From NCBI GenBank assembly GCA_964030785.1, contig OZ034969.1:30712001-30776000 (forward strand): a stretch of DNA of 64,000 bases. The letters are read 5' to 3'. Every line of letters begins with the position of its first letter. The first letter of the stretch is position 1. Position numbers and translations under genes: made by a program. This stretch comes from Siderastrea siderea. Its lineage: Eukaryota; Cnidaria; Anthozoa; Scleractinia; Rhizangiidae. Of this stretch, positions 1-10,284 are shown in pieces. The notes beneath the pieces are model-generated. The model made no database searches. It saw only the letters and a program-made list of their open reading frames with translations, and was not told where the DNA came from.

Positions 1-115
1 GAAGCTTTTGGTGCCCTTGCATATACAGTGTCTTAATTGAAACCTATCTGTTGTAGCTCATGAAAAGGGGAGAGATTACTATTATGCAACTGAAATTACT
101 GCTTGCCTATTACAG

Positions 116-2995
116 CACTCTTGAAGACAGAAAGAGACAGCTCTTCAGAGACAGTTCCGAAAGTTCTGACAGCTCAAACAGTGCATTTAAAAGCTTGGAC
201 AGCTCTCCAGAAAGGTAATGGAATTGTTATATATTGGTGCTTAGTAACGTTTAATCATAAACAACGATTCTCTGAGAAGATATCTAGAAAGAATTTATAT
301 AACAAAAGTCATGGAAGGTGTACAGTTACAATAAATGGAAAAATCCAAGAGGTTAAAACTGGTTTTTTGTTAAGTTTAAAGTAAATTCAACTTTTGAAAG
401 GATGTACTGGTTACAATTGTAATCTTTAATCATTTTATAATTAACAGGTCGTGTATTACTGGTGACTTATCACCATGCCATCAGCATGTACCTGGAATTT
501 TTCATGGGAGAAAGGAACCGTTAACCAACGAAGAGGTGGTGGAAGTTATGGCTTCTGAGGAAAGTAGGCATGTGTACTCCAGCATTCAAGTGAGACGGGT
601 TTCATGTAACGTCAGCTTCCTGATTAGCACAGAGAACTTGAGTCCATCGGATGCTGCTATTGACGCTATGGGCGTTTGGAAGTTAAGCAAAACAAAGGCC
701 AAGAAGTGTAGGGGTCAAATGGTGCGAAGACGAACCTACAGAAACAAAGCATGCAAAGATCTTGTCAAGGCCGTTGTGGAACCAGAAGAACAGCAGTTCC
801 CATACGTATTTATTCACTACCGATTCGAAGGAGAGCCCTGCTCATTTGATTTACTGCCACACGGTAACAGTAAAACAAGCCAATCGCCATATGTAAGGGT
901 TAATCCTTCAACCATGCAGCTATTGAAGGAGGAGACTGATGGTGTGGCCTCTGCTAGAAAGGCATTTCATAACGTAGAAAAAAAGGTCCGTGGCCTTACA
1001 GGAGCCTCTGCAGTTTCTCAGCTTCCACGAAACACAAAGCAGGTATATAATATGAAGAGCAGGAAACCTAAATCCATGGGAAGCATCAGAGAAGATCCTC
1101 TATTTAGGTCCCTCAATTCAATGGAAATGGAAGATGACCAAGATCGCTTCCACCAGCAGTTTATTAAAACAGCTGGTAGTACCACACATCTCCTTTTCAA
1201 CCGCAGGCAGGTGAATGACATCAAAAGCTTCTGCACAGAGTTCGGCAAGAGTTCCGTTCTTTCTGTTGATGTAACCTTTAAACTGGGACCATTCTGGGCG
1301 TTGGTGACAACATACCAGAACCTGATCCTGAGACGCAAAGGCCAGCACAACCATCCAGTAATGATCGGGCCTGTCGCTCTAGTTAAAGACAAGACAGAAA
1401 AGTCTTACAGCCACCTCTTTAAAGCTCTGGTTTCAGAAGAGCCCTCCCTTTCTCAGTCTTTAAAAGGCTCTGGGTCGGATGGAGAGATCAATCTGGAAAA
1501 AGCCTTGGATTCCAGCTTTCAACAAGCCTACCGATTTAGATGCGCTAATCATCTTTTCAATGACGTCCGAGAGAAAGCGAGGCAGATAGGTCTTCCCAGG
1601 GCTACTGTTGAAAGCTGCATTGAAGAGCTGCGTAATTCATGTTTGACGTCAACACGAGAATCTGGAGCCACAGATTTAGGAAATCTTGTAGAAAGTTGGC
1701 AAAAATCTGCTGATGCTGGTTTTAAGGAGCCAATGACCCGCTTCTGCTCTTATGTTTTGCGTTTTGTCATCCCAGTGATTCGTGACAGGGTGATGGCTGG
1801 AAATGCAGAACTTGCAGGCTTTCCGCAGTTCAGTAAAGTCCTCTACACACAGAATGTATCAGAGTCTGGTAACGCCATGCTGAAGAATTGGACAGGGTTT
1901 AAAGAGAGTGAAGTCGACGCGTTTATCCTGGATTTGAAGGAACTGGTGACAAGAGAAGAAGATGACGTCGCAAGAGCCCTTGTGGGGTTGGATTCGCCGT
2001 ATGAAGTGTTGGAGGAGTTTCGTCCCTTCGTTTCAAAGAGTGCAGACCACTTGATAAATGCCGACCTGACCGAACTGGAAAGAAAAAGGAGAAAGGCAAA
2101 GCTGCTAAACCAAGATTTTTCCGTTGTCTTAAGCCAAGCGGACGAATTCCAACCACTTGGAATACATGATGCTCGACCACAAGAGGAGGATACCAATCTA
2201 AAAACCAAGGGAATGCCCAAGCTTGATGATCTAGCGGGACTTGGGTTTTCTGAGCCTATGATTAATGGCATCAGGCAGAAAGCCCAAAAATTGATTGCTG
2301 GCGATCTTGTAACTCGAGCCTTTTCCGGAGACCAGAGTCGCTTTGTAAAAAGTTACTCCTCCAATAAGCCCCACCTTGTTCAGCCTCATAAACAGTTGGG
2401 ATACAGATGTGACGAGTCATGTCTACAGTACAAGGCGAACAAAGTGTGTGCTCACACTGTTGCAGCAGCATGTGACAACAACAACTTGGAAGGTCACATT
2501 CAACTTCTTGTGAAGGCAAATCCCAAAGGAAGCTTGGATGCGCTGTGTTCTGGAAAACCAGACGCAGGGAAGAAAGCCAACCACAAAAAGAAAAGGGCAC
2601 GAAGAAGATCACCTGTACAAGGATCCGAATTCCCAAAGCGCACTTCGACTTATCCATGGCGCGAGTCCTGCCAGCCTTTCGTTATAACAAGAAAACAAAA
2701 GCGACCCGTGCGAAAGTGTCCGGGATGCCGAAAAGAATTTGACGAAAGTCCTCCAGAAATGGACATCATAGTAATCCATAGAGAGAAGGACTGGCGAGCA
2801 GGAACTGACAAAGTTACTCCAGTTGACAATCCAAGAGGGTATCACCTGAACTTAGCATGTATCAGAGCACGACATCCAGACTTCTTGAGGAATCCACAAA
2901 ACTCAAAATTGGTGAAAGACTTTGACCCAAACAAGGAAGAAGAAGACCTGATCGTGAATGCACTTGACCTTGACATGATTCCCCCTTCAGAATAA
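116..2995 (+). CDS. MULE-transposase/SWIM-like zinc protein, 3' part (exons 116-214 and 448-2995)
   Basis: Two exons are visible. One runs 116-214 (acceptor ttacag, donor aaag|gtaatg) and one 448-2995 (acceptor ttaacag). Their phases join as ...SSPER|SCITGDLSP..., so the reading frame starts well before the first in-frame start near 536 and the gene continues left of the window. Counting residues from 536, a stretch around 235-310 has the DVTFKLGPFWALVTTYQN pattern of MULE-type transposases, with a candidate catalytic Asp at about 245. A Cys cluster at about 625-640 (C-x3-C-x8-C-x-H) resembles a SWIM zinc finger. A basic linker and a second Cys/His cluster (KCPGC...) precede the stop. The protein is probably nuclear and DNA-binding. 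Whether it is a live transposon, a domesticated gene or a relic is open. No terminal repeats were seen next to it, and the last exon is fully open. Confidence 0.6.
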
Positions 2996-3179
2996 GCAAT
3001 AATTTACATTTATTTAAGTTGCGTTACACTTTGGCTTGTACCCGTGCATCGTTGTTTTGGAAGTCGCCAAGTTCGCCCGAGCTAGTCAGTTTCTGAGTCG
3101 GCTTTACATCTAAGCCTAAAAGTTCCATTTCTGAACGATTTCTTCTGCACGGCTCCACATAAGACGTCCGAATGTCATA

Positions 3180-3480
3180 CAGACTTTTGGAGGAATCCAC
3201 AAACTTAAACTTGCTCATGGACTTTGACCCAAGCAGGGATAAAAAACCCCTAATCCTGGATGCACATGAACTTGACATGATTACCCTGTCCAAAAAAGGA
3301 ACGATTTAAAGTTTATTTAAGTTGAGTTACACTTTCTCTTTTACCACCGTTGTGTTGGAAATTGCTAAGAAGTATTCATTTTTCGATCCGGCTTTTCGTT
3401 CAAGCCCAACAGTTCAATTTATTAACGCTTTATTTGCCACGGTCTTTATAACAACAAGTATGGGGAACAAAAGATTGCGT
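3180..3480 (+). pseudogene. Degenerate tandem duplicate of the 3' end of the SWIM-like gene
   Basis: The stretch from 3180 re-reads the end of the upstream gene (2876 onward). Both contain gaggaatccacaaa, gactttgaccca, a run ending cttgacatgatt, and after the stop a tttatttaagttg.gttacac tract (near 3008 and 3312). The unit is about 305 bp. The copy has lost the reading frame, so it is a relic of a local duplication covering the last ~40 codons and the 3' flank. Confidence 0.65.
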
Positions 3481-3524
3481 ACTTATATTGCGCGTAGTAA
3501 CAACTTATTAGCTCCTTTGTGAAA

Positions 3525-4255
3525 AAGATGACTCAAAGATGTTTTGCTTTTGTTTATCGAGGTAAACTTTGGTATTGTTTATTGACCTAAAACGAGCATT
3601 GTAAGTAAGCAAGTCATTAGATAGCATTGTTTTGGTTTATCGAGTATACAATTTTTAAAAAGGTCTTGAGACTAGTTTTGCTTCGGCAAATGATGCCACA
3701 TTACTAACCCCCCCCCCCCCTCCCTCAAAAAAGGCTAAAACCAAACCCCTATACTAAAAAAGGAGTGGTAAAAATGAGAAAAAAAGTATTCAATACGCTT
3801 TTTCACACCTCCCCCCAAGAAAAGTACGCGCTTCCCGTCTCCACTGTACATGGGAACCCTCCCTTGTTTGATTGCTATGAACCCGCAATGTACTTGTTAA
3901 TGGTGGGTGTTTGCCCCTTAACCTGTCGCCATGTTGGCAATATACAACTTGCAAAAACAACTAAAAACGAAACACACGAGATAGTTCATTACATAAGAGT
4001 TTCAATTCTGTTCAAACTTACATCGTTGTAGGACGAACGTCCGCTGTGTTGACAAAGACAAACTTCTGTGGGCCAGCCCGCGATATAGAAGTACGTACTC
4101 GTACGCGACATAGAAGTACGTTCCCTGAGCGAAAAGCATCAAAGAGATACGAGGATTGCAGAGGATTAAAATGATTGAAATTGCGAAGAAACCAAAAACT
4201 CACCCTCGTCCATTTTAGACCACAGTCGACCACACTCACCGATGCCTATCTGAGC
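3525..4255. other. Intergenic, no gene seen
   Basis: AT-rich spacer with a homopolymer C tract (about 12 C at 3709-3720). It has only short unsupported reading frames and no recognisable mobile element. Confidence 0.5.
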
Positions 4256-4288
4256 ATGCGCTTTAAAATACCACTGACCGAAAATCTG

Positions 4289-4437
4289 TGGGCCGTGGGC
4301 CGCGGGCCGTGAGGTGGGCCGCCGGGCCGCGGGCCGTGAGGTGGACCGCGGGCCGCGGGCCGTGAGGTGGACCGCCGGGCCGCGGGCCGTGAGGTGGACC
4401 GCGGGCCGTGGGCCGTGGGCCGCCGGGCCGCGGGCCT
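4289..4437. repeat. GC-rich minisatellite
   Basis: Tandem array built on ggccgcgggccgtgaggtgg with a unit of about 27-33 bp and roughly four to five variant copies. It is almost pure G+C inside an AT-rich region. The Pro/Arg/Gly-rich open frames on the minus strand are translations of the repeat and not genes. It directly abuts the truncated 3' end of the Helitron fragment. Confidence 0.85.
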
Positions 4438-4441
4438 GCGT

Positions 4442-5526
4442 TTAGCAAAACCCAACATTTTCCAAATAAGATGGTCGGCAAGTATACCTTTTTATAAGGC
4501 CACCTGATTCAATTTCCTCAGAGTCATCTTCTAGCTGCTGAATGTGATCAATTGATTTTAAGAGACGAACCCTTTCATCTGGTAAATCTGTATTAATAAA
4601 ACGAACTTCACGAGATGACCGTCGCATTGGTAACTGAAGGATAATATAGACAACTTCTTGTGCTCTTATTTCCATACTGTTTAAGAACTTATTGCCAATG
4701 TCCCGCACTTGCTGTTTGATACTTAAATTTCCTTCCCTAGCTTCCTCACACGCTTCCCTCAAAAGTTCAGTCATACCTCTTTGTGCTTTCGATATGTAAG
4801 AAACAACATACATTGCACAAGAATAAATATCTAGGATAAATTGAACATCCATGTTTGCTCTCCATGCAAGAAGACAGTGCTTGTTGTAATTATTGATTCG
4901 AAGTTCATTTGAATTTCTTTTCAAAAATATAGTTGGCCTGTTCAAAGACGATCGGATAGCAAGAATGTATTGGCCTTCCGTGACCTCAAGCTTATCAAGA
5001 AGTTCTTCAATCGAAATATTTTCTCCTTCCTTCATGGCATTGAGCTGTTCATTGATACGTTTCCAGATAGCTTTGTACCGGTTCACGTCACTTATTTGGT
5101 CACTGTCCATAAGAGGATACAATATTTGAGTATTTTTCATTGGTGGCTGAGGGAAATGAAATCTGCATTGTTTTTGAAATTTCTGTTTACATGTGAATGA
5201 ATGATTATGTACCTGGCGTGAAACTAATTCATCTAAGACACAGTCATCCACAGGTTTTGAACATGAAATAGTGTTATCAATAAATCTACATACATCTTCA
5301 TCTGAGTCTTCCCCAAACTTTGGTGCACCTTCAATCCATATATTAAGTCTATGAATGTGTGGTGAGCCACGCTGTTGAAATTCAACTCGTAAAACCAATC
5401 TTCTATTTTTCCTAGAGGTGCACAATCGCTCAGCAGAAATTTTGAAATAAATTGCTGAACTTGAAAATCAAAATGTCTTGCACATGTAACAGGATCATTT
5501 TGTATCAACCTTGATTTTTCCTCCAC
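4442..5526 (-). pseudogene. Helitron Rep (HUH) N-terminal fragment, frameshifted
   Basis: Reading right to left, the first frame (5526 to about 5390) gives a Helitron-like N-terminal stretch (CARHFDFQVQQFISKFLL ... GKIEDWFY). The second frame (from about 5390) continues it with RVEFQQRGSPHIHRL, the rolling-circle HUH motif (His-Ile-His). A single missing base near 5388-5392 explains the switch. Downstream sequence (CLLAWRANMDVQFI, SYISKAQRG) matches the usual Helitron order after the HUH motif. The helicase is absent because the frame ends in the minisatellite at 4440, and the 5' end is missing at about 5526. It is a dead fragment of a rolling-circle transposon. Confidence 0.8.
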
Positions 5527-6794
5527 ACAAAAGAAGATACCACATTTTTGGGGAGTACTTGCGAGGAAAATTTTACATTGCGTGTTTAGTGCCCAGACTT
5601 CTCTCTACATGTAAATGTTGGCTACTAAGCTGTTGTCTATTCGTTTCACTTGCGTATATGTTGCAGGTCAAATTAAACCTTAGGTTAATTCAAACAAGGT
5701 CAATTTGTTTCAACCTAGGTCAGCTGGTTTTTTTTCTTTTTGCGGCAAAAAATTGGCTTCTTCAAACTTCGTTCTCTTCATTCTCCACTCGCTAGCTCTA
5801 AAAATTAGTCCGCCGTGAAAAATCCCGGTGAGTGTGAGCGGCCACGTTATAGTTTGCGATTTCCTCGACTCCGTTTATTTATTATTTATTTAATTTTTCT
5901 GAAGCTCTCCTCAAAAATGTTCCCGTTGAACGGGCCACGCTACTACGGCGTTCGATGAGGAAACAACCTCGTGTAAGAAGACATGAGAGTCTCCCGGCTG
6001 TTCCTCTTCGCTGATTGGCCAGAAAAACATTTTTCTGGCCAATCACAAGGCGGGATTTCAAACGCTTCTGGAACTCGTTCGGTAAGAGTAAGTGCCCAGG
6101 GGCTCTCCCGCTCTTGTTGTAAACTTTCGCTCATGGAAATCCCGTCGTCCCGACTCACCCCTGGGTCTCCGAGGATGCGATTTTCCTTGTTTTGACGAAT
6201 ACCAGCGAACTGTCAGCGAAGGGACACGTAGCGACACACGTAGCTGTTCCGATGTCATGTCGTTGGAAAAGCCCATACGATTTGACACGTCATATGTTCG
6301 GATAATTTTCGGGCTTCTCGCGAAGTAATCAGTCAACGCAACTGCGAATTGACAAGCGACATTTTCAGCCACGCTCCAGCTCGTCGAATCGGCGGGCGAG
6401 AAAACAGTGAGTTGCGGGGAAGAATAGTTGGTGAGTTCCTTTTTGTTTGCTACATTAGTGCAAGGCATTTGAATTATAAGCTACTGAAATTAAACAAAGT
6501 GTGTGTAATTTAGCAGATAATAAATTGCGTGTGTTTAGATAAAGCAAATACAGGCGAACCTTGTCTCATAAGCAACTAGACCTGAATAACGCTAAATTTG
6601 TCAGGATTTGCGAACATTTCTCGGCAAATTGGCACTAAAGTGTTTCTTCGTGGCGAAAGTATCCTGTCATTAACGAGGCCTACCAAGGGGTAAAAGCAAC
6701 AGGCGACACGCCCTGAAAACTGTCGACATGGGACTTTCTAAACACCGACAAGCGACTCAACTGAACCGGCAAAATAAGACAGCGACACAATAAG
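5527..6794. other. Intergenic, short palindrome only
   Basis: No supported gene. A perfect hairpin, gattggccagaaaaa and its complement separated by about 1-2 bases, lies at 6010-6048. The short open frames on both strands around 5943-6468 overlap one another and carry no recognisable domain. Confidence 0.45.
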
Positions 6795-6857
6795 CACTAT
6801 TTACAGCGGTCTTACCCAAGCGAGTATAAGAGAGACATACGCATAGAATTCATTATT
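6795..6857. repeat. Interspersed repeat, left half (continues at about 8635)
   Basis: The segment starting cactatttacagcggtctt and ending gcatagaattcatt recurs at 18605-18666. In that second copy it runs straight into atcatttcgatagaagacac, which here is found only at about 8636-8660. The repeat is therefore interrupted here by about 1.77 kb containing the Crypton gene. Confidence 0.75.
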
Positions 6858-7051
6858 ATATGGAGGAGAGTGTTTTACTGGGAACTAAACCACTCGTAGA
6901 TTCCATACGCCGCTCCATCCGGGACCCGAGTGGCGTATTTTCCGTATGTCACCCTTTTGAGTGTCATATCGTTCAATGACGTCACGATTCCCGCCTTTTC
7001 TACTTTGTTGAATGAACTGAATGCGTCGTTGCCTCAGTGTTGTTTAGAATT

Positions 7052-8356
7052 ATGGCGGTGGCAAGCAGGTTTGTTTTACTAAACGATGAACAAGTGAAAG
7101 AGTTTTCCGAAAGCTTCGACAACGAAAACACAAAAAAGAAGACCTTGTACGATTTGAAGGTTTTCAAAGAATTTCTCGACACTTGCGACGAGAAGAGAGA
7201 GATTGAGGATATCGGGCCTGTGGAGCTGCAAGAAATCATCAAAAAATTTGTTCTCGCTGTGCGAAAGAAAAATGGTGAAGAGTACGAACCCTCGTGAATC
7301 AGAGCGTTCATACAAAGCATCGACCGGCATCTTCGAAAAAACAATTATGGATTTTCCGTCCTCAAAGACAAAGAGTTTCATGAGGTTCAAGATATTTTAA
7401 AGAAGAAACAAAAACAGTTAAAATCCGTGGGCAAAGGAAACCGGCCAAACGCAGCGGATCCGTTGTCGGATGAAGACATCGCCACTTTTTACAGCCGTGG
7501 AGTTCTAGGAATTCACTCTCCTAGAGCTCTATTAAATACCCTTTGGATGAACAACTGTACATTCTTTGGTATGAGGCCAGGGAAAGAGCGGAGAGACCTT
7601 TGCTGGGGCGATTTGCAGTTGAAAACAGATTCGGAGGGAAACCGCTTCATCGAGTTCAACAAAGAAAGACAAACAAAAACGCGTACCGGTGAAAACCCTC
7701 AAAATATCAGAGAGAAGAAACCTCAAATGTACGAAAACAAGAGCAATGCAGATCGCTGCCCCGTCAATGCCTACTTGGCCTACAAAGATCACCGGCCCGC
7801 TGCCATGATGAGCGATGAATCGCCTTTCCATCTTGCTGTTAACAACAAAAGGCTGAAACCCGGTCAAATGTAGTTCAAATGCTCTCCGCTTGGAATCAAT
7901 TCCTTGAGAAGTATGCTGAAGAACTTGGTACAAGATTCAGGCCTGGATTCAGACAAAAAGCTCGTAAATCACAGCACAAGAAAGCATTTGGTCCAGAAGC
8001 TGGTGGATAACGAGATACCACCCAACGAAATCATTCAGATTACTGGACATAAAAACGTGAACTCTTTAAACAACTACTCATCTTTGTCCGATAAGAAACA
8101 GAAGCAGATTTCCGCTGTATTGTCTAACGATGCCAGTACCAGCCAAACCTTGTCAGCCGTCTCCATTGAGGAGAAAACTAAGTCGGATAGCTATTTAGCG
8201 GGTGCAGCTTCCGGAAGTTTATTTCAAAACTGCCAAATCGGAACGGTAAATGTGCAAGTGTATCAGCCCGGTCGTACCGAAAAGTGTTCAAAGATTCGTT
8301 CCGAAAAAAGGCTAAAAATCACCGTTTCTGATGACTCAAGTAGTCAGAGTCAGTGA
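7052..8356 (+). pseudogene. Crypton-type tyrosine recombinase, two in-frame nonsense codons
   Basis: One reading frame runs from ATG 7052 (MAVASRF) to the stop at 8356, about 434 codons, interrupted only by TGA at 7295-7297 and TAG at 7871-7873. The second sits in GQM*FKCSPLGINSL, where Trp is the likely ancestral residue. The C-terminal half carries the tyrosine-recombinase signature: an Arg-bearing FFGMRPGKERRD, then NHSTRKH (His-x-x-Arg), GHKNVNSLNNY (His and the nucleophile Tyr). This is the Crypton/DUF3504 family that also gave rise to host proteins such as KCTD1, QRICH1 and ZMYM2. The tail (NCQIGTVNVQVYQPG) is typical of cnidarian copies. With both stops it should be inactive; recent death is suggested by the otherwise clean frame. 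Confidence 0.82.
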
Positions 8357-8512
8357 CATTTGTAAAATTAGTTCAGAGTACAGCTGTATGTTATATCCTT
8401 GGCACCGGGTATTTTGTATTTTTCACTTTGTATTTCCGTATTTGTAACACTTAAAATTTGGAAAGAATAAAATGGGCAATTTCAGATATTTTGTCTCCAT
8501 ATAGTAAAAAGA

Positions 8513-8631
8513 ACATTACACGTTGGCTCGAAGATATGAATTTTATGTTCTCGTAGCAAACACAGTATTGAGATATTGTGTTTGCCACTCGAACATGAAA
8601 TTCATATCTTCTCGCCACCGTGTAATATCCT
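8513..8631. repeat. Palindromic MITE-like hairpin
   Basis: Near-perfect inverted repeat: attacacg-tggc-gaagatatgaattt in the left arm and its complement in the right arm, with a short loop around tattgagatat. Each arm is about 52 bp. It sits just inside the right edge of the Crypton-bearing insertion. Confidence 0.8.
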
Positions 8632-8634
8632 CTA

Positions 8635-8661
8635 TTTATCATTTCGATAGAAGACACGTCC
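8635..8661. repeat. Interspersed repeat, right half
   Basis: The atcatttcgatagaagacac segment is contiguous with the 6795-6857 type sequence in the copy at 18605-18684. It marks the right border of the Crypton-containing insertion. Confidence 0.7.
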
Positions 8662-10034
8662 GGTTCTTCATGGCTTTATTTAATAAACGCACTTTACTAC
8701 CCCTCTTCTCCCCTCCACCCGTTTGCATTTTCGTTCTAGCTTCGATTTCTTGTTTATTAACTTTTTATTATATTTATCTCCAAATTTCCAGACATTTCTT
8801 TTCAGCTATGCAGTCGGTAAGTATGTTTGTCGCAGCATAGGAAGCCCAAGCATAATATTTGAATATCATTAAAAATGGCGTTTCAAAATATAAGACTTTG
8901 TATGGGATTTCGAAGCGAACATTTTGAGCAATACATAACAACGAACTAACTGAATAAAATTCATGAAATATTACATGGTGTTGTTTGCTATCCTTACAAA
9001 GCATTTTGAGCAATTTTAGGTCTATTTACTTAACTGTGTTAGTACGTGTATAATACATTGACAAGGAAGGAGTCATTTGGCCCGATTTAGCCACTATTAC
9101 CGCTCGACACGTTTCGGAATTCGCTCGAATTTACCCACAAATATAGTTTAGGCTCCCATTCTGACTCAGCGACTTGTCAAAAGGAAGACATACAAGTGAT
9201 TTTCTCAAAACCAATTGCACATACCTCGTGTCCCAAAAGAATTATCCACTGCACAAAATCATAATAGCATCTCAAAATAGGCCGCCATGGATGCGTGAAG
9301 ATCCCGATAGCCCCGTTTGACCGCGGTCGGCACTGGACACCAGTCAAATCATGCCCTTATCGGGAGGGCCACGCTCGTTTTGGTCGTGTTACAATTGTAG
9401 TAACTATGACCCGGTACGGACACAAAATTGTTGCTCCAACGTAGTCTGGTTCGCGCGAGAATGGTGGAATCGCTGCGCGGGACTCCGTGACCTTATGGAG
9501 AGAATTAAGTTATCGAAAGAAATTAAAACGATCTTGGCCGTTAGAAACTGAAAACGAGTCAAGAAAAAGAGAAAGTGAACCGTGTTTCTCCTTCCTCCTA
9601 TATTTCTATTCATGCGTGGTAAATTGAACATATTTGCGTTGATGTACAAAACGTTTGTAATACAGGTCAGTCTACTGCGTTAATTTTAAATACGTACTCT
9701 GCGTGAATTGAATGTGTTCAATTTTTTGGAATCGTCGATAGGTTTTATATACCACTGAGGTATATTTTTTCGAACCGAAGTCGGCAAATTCATTTAAATT
9801 CATATCCTCACGCGCGTGAAAATGTTTTATTTTAAAATTGTTATAATTGAAAATTATACAAGACTTACTTGTAAGTTGAAGTTTGATTGTAATTCTGCCA
9901 AATCATTCGGAGTACGGAAGGGTTAACATGAGATGCGCGCGCACTGCCGCAGGTCAGTTTTTAAAGACATTTTGTGATCACCTAGCAGAGTGTGACCAAC
10001 AAAGGAAAATATGCAGGGTGGGTACCTCTAAGGG

Positions 10035-10170
10035 TGCTATGGGCATGTTAACCCTTCCGTACTCCGAATGATTTGGCAGAATTACAATCAAACTTCAACT
10101 TACAAGTAAGTCTTGTTTAATTTTCAATTCTACCAAATCATTACGTACATCCGGGTTACCATGAGATTTT
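10035..10170. repeat. DIRS internal complementary region
   Basis: Contains the complement of the left end (gaatgatttggcagaatt ... caagtaagtcttg) followed directly by the complement of the right end (ctaccaaatcattacgtaca, gggttaccatgaga). It is the template for joining the outer ends during DIRS replication. It lies just downstream of the recombinase stop codon. Confidence 0.88.
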
Positions 10171-10284
10171 AAAGCAGTGAGCACAAAATGACAAAGCACC
10201 CAATGGAGCAAGCTGGAAAAACCAGCTAAGCACAAATATTTAATCCCACACAGCAGCAAAATACAATGAAGGAAAAGTACTTAT

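Noticed and set aside
1018..2845. Several open frames on the minus strand and one in another plus frame
   Set aside because: Shadows of the MULE/SWIM-like coding exon, which has clear domain content on the plus strand.
4246..4481. Pro/Arg/Gly-rich minus-strand open frames
   Set aside because: Direct translations of the GC-rich minisatellite in two frames; no gene.
8451..8840. Open frames on both strands around 8.5-8.8 kb
   Set aside because: Mirror translations of a palindrome; the two proteins share the same RYEF.V.VAN motif for that reason.
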